A DNA stretch of 64,000 nt from Ischnura elegans (lineage: Eukaryota; Arthropoda; Insecta; Odonata; Coenagrionidae), in NCBI RefSeq assembly GCF_921293095.1, contig NC_060251.1, positions 58,855,585 to 58,919,584 on the forward strand, in the 5' to 3' direction. The notes under the pieces were generated by a model, which was given only the letters and a program-made list of their open reading frames with translations, was not told the DNA's origin and ran no database searches. Both the position numbers and the translations under genes were made by a program. Positions 11,146 to 23,195 of the stretch are shown here, piece after piece (positions within the stretch are counted from its first letter, which is position 1; each line of letters begins with the position of its first letter).

Positions 11146-12731
11146 ACTGTATTCTGAGCAGAATGTATTTATTAGTATTATTTAAGTCCTAGCATTTATT
11201 AAAGTTATTTATTGATCGAGGGAAAAACGAATTTCCATGTCGGTCTGTTCGGCAAAACATTTCTCTTAATTCATCGTTTATCTCGGACCTGGATATATAG
11301 TAGGTACGGTTATAATATATTCTCCATGTCGCTCTTAAAGATACCGACCTATTCTCAATTGCTCAAGTAATCTTAAACGTAGCGCGCCGCCTCCGAGAAA
11401 CTACTGGCTCCCTGCCTAATTCGTGTGATAGCTGTGTAACATACTGTGTTTGCTCGTGTCAGTTTTTGGCGAATCGAGTAGCTTTCCTTTGCATTTGATA
11501 AGTTCACGGATTAAGCATTTCTGCGCCGGATCTCATATACTATTAATTCAAGTTGTGGCCGGACGAGTGCGAAATAGCCGAGTCCTAGACTTCTATTCGG
11601 CTCATCCGTAATTTGCACATTTTGCCTGCCTCGGTTAATAAGAGCATCCGTTTTCCGCACAGTGCCCAAAGCTGCCTTGACCGACCGTATTCAGCACAAT
11701 ACCCCTAACCCAAGTTTCCTAACCGCGTGTGTCCAAACTTTGCATATTACCCTGCACGTACCCCGGCATGTTGCTGCCATGCCAACGGCAATAGGTCTTG
11801 CCTCGGGTCTATAATAGGTATATAGCTGATATTTATAGGCTTTCACTACATAGCAGAAAACATTCTGATATGTAGTGAAAAAAAGTTGTGTGTTAGCTGG
11901 TCGAGGCATATATTGAGCGTAACTGGCCAAACCAAAAACCAACTCCATCTCGCCTATGCTAAAAGGGTCCCATATACCGGCAGCATATTCTAAATGAGGT
12001 AGCCCGTTTCTTTTTCTGAAACAGAACATTCTTAGTCTTAGTCTTCACACTTTTCGAGAAATATTTTCACAAAAAGAACGACCAGCTTACTGGCTATTTG
12101 CGGAATACATATGTAAAGATTAGTGAACTTTGTTTCGAATCTTGAAGAATGCTGACGCCGACATTAGGGCGACACGGGCTACCAATACCGCGTTGGACAA
12201 ATCAACTCGATGTTGGAGGTGTAGCCGGCCCTTCTAAGACGATTCCGTCAAAGAAGGTACAACGCTTGCCCCATTATCTACTGCGTCGGACAGAGAAGGA
12301 TATTCAAATTAATTTGAAGCCATTTGACGAATTTCATTGTTGCTTGTGAAAATCGAAAAAATTCTCCAATTGCGCTGCCTCACTTGCTGGTGGCTTGCGT
12401 TTGATTTTAAGGAAAATCATTACAAATATCTAGTTTTGGTCTCTCCTGCTTGTAATTATATTTGCTTCAGCTTTGTGCCCCAGAATTCTGGTTGCTTTTT
12501 TAATAGCATGAGAATGAATAAGATAAGATATCTAACTTTTTTGTTTTAGTTTACCAATCTGAAGTTGTATCGTATGTGCAAACGGTGCAGTTTTGTCAGC
12601 CAGCTTGCCTTTTTCCGATTTCGAGCAGCGATATTTTCAAGCACACTACCTCAGAGAAAATACTCGCTCTCGCTTGATTGGGGGACCGTCCCCACCAAAT
12701 GCCCCTGGAAAAGGTATGGGGCCTTTTCTGG
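11146..12731. other. No recognisable gene; unclassified intergenic sequence
   Basis: Contains several open stretches of 66-112 codons without motifs. I see no splice-consistent exon series and no repeat ends. The sequence is somewhat GC-richer than its surroundings and may be old transposon DNA next to the Helitron fragment. Confidence 0.4.
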
Positions 12732-12965
12732 TCACTCTGCCAGTTCTTTCAATTTTTGTCTGTCGTTTGTTTCTAAAGGATCGTTTTTTCCGGTGATATC
12801 TAACCTACTTAATTGAATCCTTGGAATACCAAACAGTTCTTGGGTTTCAGCCTTTAAGACTGTTACAAGGTATGGACTAACGGCTGCCACAATGATCTTG
12901 GTACCATTAACAAGGTTCTCCGCGATGTTCAAATTCCTCATAGCCATCGATTTTTTGACCCCCAA
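12732..12965 (-). pseudogene. Helitron Pif1-like helicase C-terminal fragment
   Basis: The frame reads VKKSMAMRNLNIAENLVNGT then KIIVAAVSPYLVTVLKAE and IPRIQLSRLD. This follows the Pif1/Helitron helicase block in which '(V/P)(V/M)MLLRNL...GLCNGTR(L/M)', a short loop and 'IPRI.L' occur in that order. Walker A/B motifs and the Rep nuclease are absent. A single fragment, not a functional gene. Confidence 0.6.
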
Positions 12966-15042
12966 ATTCCCCCAAAAAGTAGAGCCACAGAAGCACTTGG
13001 CAACACTGTAATAGATAGAAAACTTAATGTTTCTACAATTTTTCCTTGGGTATTAGACTATTTTAGAGGGGGTCGATTCAACGACTTTTTGTCGTATCTC
13101 GTCTCATTTACCCCTAACATTTGTATGAATCAGTCAGTGGTCAGAAGTGGGTATTATAGTATTTGGATACACACGAGCGCCCACCGGCTTTTGCGCATAG
13201 AGCCAATCCTATATGGTTACATCATAGATAACGTGATGGATAACATCATAGACCACGTGACTGACTACGACGATTGCGATCGTTTTCATGTTGTTTTTTT
13301 TCTATTAGATTTCCATTAACATCTATACTTACGATCAAGGTGAAATCGTATTTTAATGAAATAAATGTATGAATATTTATATCACCTATTATTTCCATTA
13401 ACAATTAAAATTTATACTGAACGTAGCTGGGGTTGCCGTAGCTTTTGATTACTGCGCAGACATCATGCCACCTCGGGTACAAGTATTCTTTATGAATACA
13501 ACGTTTTGATTATAGTGGGTGCCCCAGCAGAAAGGGTCACTATGTCGTCAGTTGACGGGATTTTATTTACATCCAACCTACTGAAAGATGCGATGAAAAT
13601 ACCGATTCTCTAAAACCATTTCAATACAGTGTTTGAAAAGAGTGATATATATCGCAACCAATCAAAGAGCTCAAACATAAGTTCATGGTTAAGGGTCATC
13701 GGTCATGACTTCTTTGCCGTGACGTAAAAATTATCGTCTTCTAGCTCGCTATCAACAGATACATCAAAGGACAAGGTTCTGTCATATAGTTGGCGGATAA
13801 ATCTATACGTAGAGACTCAGTCGTAGAGTAATTTCTTATTTTTTCACGATATTTCGTTTCATTAGGAAATCATCGCAAGTGTAACCATTTCATCTTAGGT
13901 TGAAATAGATTTCCATAATAAATTTGAATTGTTTATGCTGCTTGACGAATATGATCTTTTGAAGTTTATTGTTACGTAAAGTAACGTGTAATGATGCTCA
14001 AAGCGTTTGGTTGTTGTTTTGTGGTATTTTTATATCGGTTTATCACATAGATTCAGGAAAAAACCATTCAGCGCATGCTTAGATTAGAAAGGCGTAAATA
14101 AATCCCTTGGTGTTTTTCTTTCGTAACTTTATCGATCAAAAGCTATAAATTATTTTATAAAATTAAATCATAGCGGTAAGACATTGCTTTTCATTGTTTT
14201 GATTTCATTTTTACCTCTCAGTAGTTTAGTATACACACGAATAATTAAAAGACGTCTCAGTGATTTAAAACTTACTCTATCATCTTGAAATTTCATGGGC
14301 GTAAAGAATAAATTTTCCTCAATATTTACCGGTTTTCTGGGTGTGAAATTTTTATCGGAATATGTTTTCAGGAATATAATACACATTTTTGAGATGAAAA
14401 AATATATATTACATGAGACGATTATACAGAGGGTGGATTGGCTGCAAATTGGCATTTTTACGGTATGATTTGGACAAAAATGTAACAAATTTGGTATGAA
14501 TGCTCAGCGATGGATAGGTACTTAAATTTATGTGTTACTTAAACAACGCACACTGGAAGTTTAAATAAACTGTTTTGGTTGCTTTCACGGTTATGAGGAT
14601 ATGTAGATGTGTTTTTTTATTCTATTCCTTCTTTTTCGTAAAAAGCTTGTAATCGATTTAATGGATGTGAGGGAGTAGATTAAAAATAATTTCAGTGTAC
14701 ATTTTCAATTTGTGCCGGCAGGGTGGACATCATTGGCGAAAAGCGGAAACTTCTTGATGGGAAATGACAGTTCGATAGATTGAGCACGGAGCGTGGGCGG
14801 TATTCTTAAAAGAAACGTTAGATTAAAGAATATGTATCTATTTGCCGGAAGGGGAAGGAAGAAGAATCGCGATCATGGCTATGATGAAAGAGATTTGACC
14901 TTACTTTCAATTAAAGAGGGAAGTTGAATGTGGTTCGGGAAAGTGACCGGTCGGGATTTGCAAAATGTTAGGCTACCTTCATCGTTGGAATACCAATAAA
15001 TATTAATAAGAGTTGGTTATTAGGTTTTAAGCCAATTTGAGC
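12966..15042. other. AT-rich intergenic; nothing assigned
   Basis: No coding similarity, tRNA or bounded repeat was found. Scattered short open frames show no domain motif. Confidence 0.4.
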
Positions 15043-15285
15043 TTCTAGATGAGATGCGGAGGAGACAGAAGGTATGACTGGAGCGAGTACTTAGCGGGGA
15101 GGCGATATTGAAAACAGTGTTGAAGGGTAAAATGTTAGGTAAACGAGGGAGAATAAGGAAGAGGATAGGATTTTTAGATAAAATGAGAGGAGTAGGCCTC
15201 AGAGAGAATTAAAGAGGGAAATACGTGATGGGCAGGGAGACTGTAGATCGGTAGAACACTTCAATCATAAGTCTATGTTAGATTA
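15043..15285 (+). mobile_element. 3' tail of the RTE-type LINE (5'-truncated copy)
   Basis: Plus-strand sequence corresponds to the last codons and 3'UTR of the LINE at 29753-33080: GAGATGCGGAGGAGACAG, AAACGAGGGAGAATAAGG and the end GATCGGTAGAACACT. It contains stops and small indels, consistent with an old, 5'-truncated insertion. Confidence 0.75.
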
Positions 15286-16792
15286 TCCCGTAGCAGCATA
15301 TTACACAATGTTTTAGGCCTCCCAATAAAAACGCTTCCCTCCTACCGCAATTTATTCATATAAATACTTTGTGTGTTTACACAAGTCTATTTATGAATAT
15401 TCTGAGACACAACACGAAAACCTTCTGTGCTATCGCACGGAATTACTTATCATCGTGCACCGAGATAGATAACCAGAATGATTGCTTATCTCACTGATAT
15501 GGTCAGTTGTTAAATAAGGCATTGACCTATAAGTACGTACTGTATTCGTGTAATCGCTGTTTCTAACTGCCAAAAGCTGAGCTACCTACATGCTTTACGA
15601 TACACCTATTTGGCAGTGACTTTGCACGATAATGCCTTTGCGTGATTACGAGTTAATGAAACTCTTCTCTTAAACTTAGGTTCTTTAAAGTTACACTTTT
15701 TGAGCATCTCTCGATATTAAACTCAATAACAAAACCCAATACAATAAACATTAATTTTAAGCATCTTCAATGTCGCAGTGATATTGACGAAATGGTTTGT
15801 GGGGAATAGGAATTATTTCCACGTATTCAGAGGAGGGAAATGGCGACAAATGTTTCGAGGCAAATGGAGGCAATTATTTTCTTATCCAGGCAATTATTCG
15901 GCGAAAAACTTCTGAAAATGGCAATAAAGGGTCATATTGATAATATTAGCTGAGGATCTACGATAGAGGAAATGATATTGTAACAAGAAAGCGAGGTCAT
16001 TCGAGTGAAATGTAGGTCAGTCAGATTTATTTTGTGAGCATTGCATTTATTGGTGCAAGATTCACGTCTTAATCGTCGACTTTCACTATGAAGTATCATG
16101 CCCTTAATAGTACCGGATCATGATTTTGGTAGTGAGAAGAGAATGCTAGTCTGACTTAGGGAGTGCGGTTTTCTTGACTTTTTCCATGTTCAAGGTCAAG
16201 GTCATCTGAAACGTTGAAAAATATGCTGAAGTTGTGAATTCGATATGGATGTGCGACTTACTTTGGTTTCTGCTTGCTTATGGAGAGACAATAATGTGCT
16301 TTTACTTCTCTTAAACTAATCCAATTGGTTTAACTAGGTCTCGCACTAAAATCTCCCTGTGGACAAGAGTGCGTATTTTCAGAGTTTGATATTTAAGTTC
16401 GACGGAGAGGCTATTCCTATGAGTGGGTTATCTTGTTTCGAATCGAGTCAAGCCATAATCTAGTCAAAACAGTTCCCTGTTAGGACCTCAGAATGATCAT
16501 ATTCACAACCAATTTTTAACTTATGCGCGTGGTATCAAAATTTAATTGGCAAGATCTGAAATCACGTGATGACCAGATTGGCTGAGTGCAACGGTAGCGT
16601 TTGTTTTCATTTTATTGACATAATTATAACTTTAATTGCCATTAACGTAAGTACTCACGAAGAAGGGAAAGTATAAGGAGTTGAAGTAAATTTTTATAAG
16701 GAATTAAGGAATTTATTTGCTAACTTATTCCATCTCTCATAATAGTGTTTAAGATCTGTAGAATTTGATTTTTTCCCGGCATATTGTCTGAA
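15286..16792. other. Intergenic, nothing assigned
   Basis: No gene, RNA or bounded repeat seen. Confidence 0.4.
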
Positions 16793-16915
16793 GGAATAAT
16801 TCTCGGGTTTCCCACCGGGCGTGGTTTTGGGTAAATGGTCCCAAAATTTCTAAGACTGAGTCTGCCATCGTCTTCAGCGGTAGAATTCTACCCATTCAAA
16901 CCCGAAAATTATTCC
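16793..16915 (-). repeat. Long inverted repeat around a TGAAGA core (H2)
   Basis: Arms GGAATAATTCTCGGGTTT (16793 onward) and its near complement ending ATTATTCC at 16915 enclose, on the minus strand, CTGAAGA (16877-16871), a weak hairpin and GAAA (16850-16847), then TTTTGGGACC. Arm ends and core match the hairpin at 60236-60393, so they are one family. Confidence 0.65.
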
Positions 16916-18143
16916 GTCAATGTTGAAGTTGAGTCAACATTGAAGGATGTATGTGGATACAACTCGTACGATTTAAACGTGTAAGAGCAAAGACTTGATT
17001 AATTAAACAAAATGGTAGTAATTTCTGAACGAAACGTCTTTCAAATTAGAAGAGAGAGAGTGAAGGATTTTACAAGAACTCTCAATCAGCAGAGAAGGAA
17101 AGAATCAGGTTTATCGGAATAATGAAAGAAAAATTAATTCATTGAAAACACTCTAACCTACTTTGTGGGACCTGGTTTCAATGATTTACTTTAACCTAGT
17201 TACCTTAGGATAATCAAGGACCTGTGGACTTAACAATGTACAGGGTAAATAATATTATTTAATTTACGAAAAATTATCAGTTTTGTATGAATTATTTCTG
17301 CTTCTTCTATGGAAGATAGTAGCAACGAATTAGGAGGCAGTGATCTAGGAACACATTGGCTAAAATATTCTGAAAATTGAAAGAACAGCTCATGCCAATG
17401 ATATCAGAGGAAGAGAGCAATGGATATGATGCAACGTAAAAGGAATGTCGAGGTGAAGAATCCTGTTTGAACATGGCGATGGGATGAGAAAAACGGTGAA
17501 AAGCTACAGGGAGCCCAAATTCGGATGGATTCATTAGGTGTATTAGTTTTTATCAATCAATAAAGCAACTTAAGAGATTATTTTTCAATTACTAAGAAAT
17601 ATTCATCATTAATTTCAAGAACCCTACATGTAGGGTTCTTGATTAATTTAAAGGGAGAGCATGTTGCAATTTAGACAGCCGCACATGGAATTGTGCAGCA
17701 TGGGCGTTTTAATTTATCCCCGTGCCTCATTCATTATAGGAGAAAATATTATAATAATTATTGATTTTTCATGCCCTAATGACACGTAAGGTCCATGTGT
17801 CTTTTTCAGAAAATTTGATTCTTGCATAATTATATTTCTATGAAAAAATTATAGTGGGAAAAACGCATGCTTGTAAGTGTCGTGCCAAGGAAAAACGCTG
17901 TTGGTGATAAGTATGGTTTGGAGGAAGCTAAAAATTGGCGAGAGAAGAATTTTTGGGACATTAGAAAAAGAAGAAGACTAAGCCACTCAACCTGTGGCTC
18001 ATCTGAAAAGCTAACGCGAAAATTCCTCGAAGGGAAAATGATCGGAGTTGACCGGTACTTATGCCCTCATCCTTCGAGGTCTCGCCAACGTTTAGCTACC
18101 TGTACTCATAAATGTTGTTCTTAGAAATTATACTGCTGTTCAT
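16916..18143. other. Intergenic; holds the 28-bp palindrome, otherwise unassigned
   Basis: No coding or RNA signal recognised. Confidence 0.4.
17615..17642. repeat. Perfect 28-bp loopless palindrome
   Basis: TCAAGAACCCTACA is followed immediately by its exact reverse complement. Flanking bases continue as imperfect complement. Nothing nearby explains it. Confidence 0.8.
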
Positions 18144-18425
18144 AGGAGAATTTATAGGGAGGCATGGGGGCACGTGCCCCTCCCCACAGACGCTTAAAAA
18201 TTAGGCAAAATGTTTTATACGGCTTTCATTACGATCCTTTTGTTTTCGTGTGTTACGGAGCCTCAATAATTTAATATTATATATATTAATTTCATATGAA
18301 TAACTTTCACTGATTGTGATTGCAGTGATTGCTGTATCTTGTTTTTAATATCAAGTATGAGAAGATCGATTATCTTGTGAGTCTCCCCCACTCCCCCCAG
18401 AAAAAATCCTGGATCCGCCCCTGCC
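18144..18425. repeat. G/C-run-ended MITE-like repeat
   Basis: Begins GGGAGGCATGGGGGCACGTG and ends CCTGGATCCGCCCCTGCC, with an AT-rich middle. The GGGGCACGTGCCCC block recurs at 21895-21930. The design (G-rich start, C-rich end, AT interior, about 280 bp) is shared with the hAT-type MITEs in this window, but I could not fix a target-site duplication. Confidence 0.45.
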
Positions 18426-18688
18426 GCTGTCAGTTGTTTAGTTTGACCGAAATTAATGCCGAAAAATGATGAGTAGCCCTCGTTTAACAGTCATGGTGAC
18501 TTAAAATTGTAAGGCTTACCGTTTTCAAAATTGAAGTCGTTGTCCACATTAATTAATAACGTCCGTAAAATACTATGCCCATATTACACGTAGGGATAGC
18601 TGAATAAAATTGATCTCGGAGCAGTGGAAACCACGAAAGAATGCAAAATCGACCTACAAACATGATTTTTTATATATTTAATCTGTAG

Positions 18689-18955
18689 CAATGGCGTAGC
18701 GAGGGTGAAGGTTCGGGGGTCCAGACCCCCCTCTCTTTCCCCCCAGAAATATAAAAATACAATTAATTTCCTTCGCAAAATAAAACAAAATATTGAAAAA
18801 TTATGAATTTACTAATGATTACTCTAACAAATGAAGTTTTTTTATTACTACTAGTGTAAAAATGAATTTAAAACCTTAGTACCCTGTTTTTCAAAAACTT
18901 TCCCGCCTGGCTTTGGCCCCCCACCACCCGAACGAAATTCCTGGCTACCCCACTG
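18689..18955. mobile_element. hAT-type MITE, family C (copy 1, old)
   Basis: Ends CAATGGCGTAGCGAGG and CCTGGCTACCCCACTG are inverted repeats. Flanking octamers ATCTGTAG and ATCGGTGG agree at 6 of 8 positions, consistent with a decayed 8-bp duplication. AT-rich non-coding interior. Confidence 0.65.
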
Positions 18956-19726
18956 ATCGGTGGGTTTCTTGCTTTATTTTTTGGTATATTTTTAAATCAC
19001 ATTTGGCGAATAATAAATTCCTTTGAAGAAGACCTGTACGTTCATAATTGTTTTAAGATCCCAGAATCAAATCCTTAGTGAAGCTCCCCTTGAGGCACTC
19101 TCAAACAAAATTCGAAAATAAAATTTTAAAAAAGATATTAAATACTCGTTCTTTCCAAAAACCCATATAAAATGCAAAAATAAAGTAAAAAAATAAGCTT
19201 TTCACCACTTGGAGGACACATTGTGGGTTCTGATTACGTTATTGGAGATGATAGTAGAAGAGCCTGATTGGTGAGTAAGGATTTAAATATTGATTTCTAA
19301 ACCTATTCACTACCCATGCTTTATTCACCGAGGGATGAAATATTACTTTTTGTTTTTAGTGCATTTTATACTGCTTTTGAAAAGAGTGTTTTTAAAAGTT
19401 ATATTTTAATTATATACTTTTTATTGGTGAGTCGCGGAATCGATTAAACCAGGGCTATCAAAGACATTTCCGTATAAAAAATTATATCTAACGCTAGCTG
19501 TTGAGAAAATTCAAAACTAACTTTCCATATGGTAATTTAGTTAATTAATTAGAGCGCAATGAAAAAAATTCAAATGTCTGATCATTGAATATTATATTGT
19601 CATCAGAAGGAAGTAATTGTGCAGATTTCCAAGCCAATCCGACGGTGGGAATTCGTTTAAAAATCAATTACACCCTTCCATCGACGAAACAAACGACGCA
19701 ATTTCTTGACTTTCGCGGCTCATGGT

Positions 19727-19862
19727 GATTAAAAGAGAGTGAGACATACGGGTGTGTGCCGCGTGACGTCGTTGAAGAAGTGACCAGCAGTCGGTCACGA
19801 AACGTCGGAGCAATCTCCCCTACGTCACGCGGCATACACCCGTATGTCTCTCTCTTTTAATC
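19727..19862 (+). repeat. 43-bp-armed inverted repeat around TGAAGA-hairpin-GAAAC (H3)
   Basis: Arms start GATTAAAAGAGAG and run through ACATACGGGTG to GCGTGACGT; the complement ends at 19862. The loop carries TTGAAGA (19772-19778), helix GTGACC/GGTCAC (19780-19785 with 19793-19798) and GAAAC (19799-19803). One extra base separates TTGAAGA from the helix. Arms differ completely from H2/H4 although the core order is the same. Confidence 0.75.
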
Positions 19863-20353
19863 AAACGAAGCAAGTTTAGGAAAAGCGAATGTGAAAAGAG
19901 TGCGACGTGGTCCAGGGAAAGGAACTTGCCCACCTCTACCCTGGATGTGTGAATTTCACAATAGCTTAGCCTGGAGTGAGCTCGGCCGTTATCCAAACCA
20001 ACCTTCGGGTTAATTCACCGAGTGAATGTCAGAATATGAAATCCTCAAGTCACTAGAGGGTGCTAAGGTGATATAGATGTTTAAAATGGAGGAATGAATG
20101 TAATTGTCGTAAATTTTCAGCATTATAATGACAAATAACATTTAAACCGAGAGAATTTTTAATGCAAATTTACTGCCACAGACTTCATACACAATTAAAT
20201 GTTCATCGATGTTAATCCTGGCCGTGATATTTTTTTTCTCGTGAAAATCAATGTGAACTCGCTAAAAAATTATGTAGCAGACCTAGTGTCCACTCACTGG
20301 GTCACCGTTCCTTCATTCCATCCGTTTTTCTACCGAGAACCTTGCCGCTGAGT
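19863..20353. other. Intergenic, nothing assigned
   Basis: No coding or RNA signal recognised between the H3 hairpin and the 20-21 kb direct repeats. Confidence 0.4.
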
Positions 20354-20513
20354 CACTTAGATGACCACACCGCACTCATCGGCCGGATTAGCATAAATGT
20401 TCGAAGCACCATTCGCTGCAAGGACAATGAAAATAGATCTATTCTCCGCTGTGTCGCGCGGGTGTTAATGGAACGTGGTTTTTGGACCTCACACATAACA
20501 AAATTTGTGATGT
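20354..20513 (+). repeat. Direct repeat R1, copy 1
   Basis: A block starting GATGACCACACCG and ending with ACACATAACAAAATTTGTGA recurs about 376 bp downstream at 20731-20868, with a third partial match at 21241-21295. Confidence 0.75.
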
Positions 20514-20623
20514 CTATATAGGAAATCGCAAGTGTCTTCAAGCGAGTGATTGAATTGATAAAATTGATACAAAAAGATATGTACTGTCCACTTAATTTTA
20601 ATTTCACAAACTCTACTACACGT

Positions 20624-20652
20624 GTTTCGATTTGCTTGCCATCATCATCAAG
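20624..20652 (-). other. TTGATGA-hairpin-GAAAC core motif (H5)
   Basis: On the minus strand TTGATGA (20651-20645) is followed by a short GAT/ATC helix and GAAAC (20628-20624). The flank TTAATTTTAATTTCACAAACTC (split across positions 20592-20613) is repeated at 37153-37174. Same core order as H1-H4 but with only a three-pair helix. Confidence 0.35.
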
Positions 20653-20730
20653 TACATCGGGTAAATCGCAAAATAACATCTTAAAAGAATGGCGCCGCAC
20701 GGAAATGTCGTATGGTTCTGAGACAAACAG

Positions 20731-20868
20731 ATGACCACACCGGATTAGCATAAATGTTCAAAGCACCGTCGGCTGAAAGGACAATGAAAAAAGATCTATT
20801 CTCCTCTGTGTCGCGCGGGTGTTAATGGAACGTGGTTTTTGGACTTCACACATAACAAAATTTGTGAA
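20731..20868 (+). repeat. Direct repeat R1, copy 2
   Basis: About 90% similar to 20354-20513, lacking a few bases near CTCATCGGC. Both share GGTGTTAATGGAACGTGG. The two copies bracket the H5 motif. Confidence 0.75.
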
Positions 20869-21129
20869 ACTTAGAAGAAAACAGTGTAGGACAGACGACA
20901 AAATCTATGTAAAATAGATTGAAGAGGTCTATTCTTTCTGCTAGAGTAAATATTTTACCGTAAATTTACTACTAAACCCTTGTACACGCATGTTTAAAAT
21001 AAATATCTTCGCAAATTGAATAATTTTACCCAACATCAAAATCTCTAGCTGCCAAAGAAAGACTCACTTTGCAACAAAAAGACTCACTTTGAAGCTACAG
21101 AGATTATTTGAATTGGAGCAAGTTCCTGA

Positions 21130-21835
21130 ACGTAGGAATGTCGTAAAATAATGTGTAGTAAGAATGTAGCAACGCAAAAATGTTGTAAAGGTCAGAGACA
21201 GAGAACATTAGAGAAAGACGTCAACTCCTCGACATATGCGTGCTGTGCTGGTGTTAATGGAACTTGGTGTACGGACTTCACACATGACGTACCTCGTTCA
21301 CGTTTATCCCACCGCACCTCTGTCGCCTGCACCTCTTTCTGTTCTCCACTCTCCCTCCTCTCCACACCCAAAAGCGTCTCCTTGGTGCGGCAACCTGCAA
21401 GTGCAGAGCAGGCGCGGGAACTGCTATGGTCTTCGGCGGACGCCAATGAGACCTGTCACTTAACACGACAATGAGCTCTGGACTGATTGTGAGCGCGACA
21501 CAGAGAAAAAGAGATGTGCTGTTGGAGCTTTCCTCCTCTCGCCCCCTCCACACTATATATACTAAGCGCGAGAGTAAACACGCGCGCGCTTTTTGCCTTC
21601 GACAGGGAGAGTGGGGGATGGGGGTGTAGGGGGTGGAGATGGGTGGGGAAGACCTCTCCCCCTCCTCCGCTTTCGGCCGTCTTGAAGGAGGTAGGTTCGC
21701 GAGTGCACGATTCAAAACAATACTTTTTGCAGGGGCGAAACTAGGATTTCTTTCTGGGGGCGGGGGGGGGGGGGGGGAACAAGCTAGGCCGTATCCAGGA
21801 TTTTGTTCTGGGCACAAGGATACTTCATAATACAA
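21130..21835. other. GC-rich stretch with third R1 match; no gene assigned
   Basis: Open frames on both strands here reflect low stop frequency in GC- and pyrimidine-rich DNA, with no domain similarity. A TATATATA box-like run lies near 21555, and the stretch ends in a run of about 18 G near 21762-21778. Confidence 0.4.
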
Positions 21836-22119
21836 AACGAACGCAATGATAATGGGACCGTATTAAAATTCTTGCATATTTTTTTAGGGTCTGGGGGGGC
21901 ACGTGCCCCCGTGCCCCCCCCCCCCTAGATCCGCTTATGACTTTTTGCATTTTTATTCATAATATAATTTACTATCAGAGACAACCTCCATAGATTTTAA
22001 AAGTAAAATAAGAAATAAAGATTGTTTGGCGAATAGTTGGGTCGCTCTTTTAGTTCTTTGCAAAATAAAAGTGTAAATGAAGGCAATTAGCCTTTTTAAC
22101 TAGGAAATGTTGCCACGAT
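21836..22119. other. G/C-run-rich repeat remnant
   Basis: Contains GGGGGGGCACGTGCCCCC-type sequence at about 21894-21928, related to the repeat at 18144-18425. No ends could be fixed. Confidence 0.4.
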
Positions 22120-23195
22120 CGGCTCAAATAGCCGTACAAAGAGTTAATTTGATAGTATATGGACAAAAAGCGGATGAGAACTGAGTGAGGCCGTATCTTG
22201 GCGATGTAGTTTGAGGAGCGCGAGCGGGACCGATTTTTTTTAAATTCCCGATTGTGATGCAGATTGAAAAATATATAAAAATACATAACCGAAACGAAGT
22301 ACTATAGTAGATAATCAGAATCATACATATCAGGAGATGACCATTACTATTAATAATTTTGCTTTACAAGAACATTTGGTACACTGAATGGGGTCTTTAA
22401 ACAAAAATTAGACTTAGTACGTATAAAATAAGCCTTTAGAAAGAATACAGTAAGCTCTGAGCCATGGAATTTCAATATTAATAAAACTTGAGCTTAGGAG
22501 CGTAAGCTACGCTACTTTTTGAATTATTGGCAAATGACTACTTCGGACCTTTTCCGTTTCTCGATCCGTGGTCTACTTCGGGAGTCATTCGCGACGAAAA
22601 ATTGAAGACCTAAATCCTGTCACAGATGAGTTGATGACGTCACGAGCGTTTCTCTTCTTTCCCGCTACTCCTCCACCTAGTGCATGCTTCTCGCGTGGTT
22701 CGTCGTTATTTTTTCTCGTAATTTGTTAGCGATTCCTTCCCTCAATGAAAGGTTCTCATGGAACGAAAGAATGAACCAAAACTTATATGAAGTCACCAAC
22801 TCATGAAGAGTGGGCGGCAACTTGCGAATCTTCTTATTAAGAACTTTTGAGAAATTGGCAATTGATTTTTTATGTGCAAACTTATCTTTTCTATCTATCT
22901 ACCGGATTATTTCAATTAATTGTGATTTCGGGTCTGCGTGAACGACCACGTTTTTACCGGATGAAGAGAATTTTGTAAGGCCAAATCCTGGCGCGGTGGT
23001 TTGAATGGTGTTCCTTGGGTCTCATCCGTCGGGAATCATCCCGTTGTTTTGCTCGTAAGAGGTGGACCCCAAAAAATAAGAAGGCCCCATACGCGCCCTC
23101 ATACTATCCCGCCAAGATACGGCCTCACCATATTCTCTTCAGACTACTATCCTTATATAATCAATTTAAGACCAATATATATCAAACGAATTTGA
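22120..23195. repeat. Inverted repeats flanking about 0.85 kb
   Basis: GTGAGGCCGTATCTTGGCG near 22186-22204 and its inverted counterpart CGCCAAGATACGGCCTCAC near 23110-23128, with further similarity outward (TACTATC and AATTTAA blocks). Probably the subterminal parts of one old inverted-repeat transposon or two inverted copies. No coding capacity recognised between them. Confidence 0.55.

Noticed and set aside
21278-21835. 185-codon minus-strand open frame
   Set aside because: Pro/Arg-rich translation of a GC-rich, pyrimidine-run region with overlapping open frames on the other strand and no domain; composition explains it.
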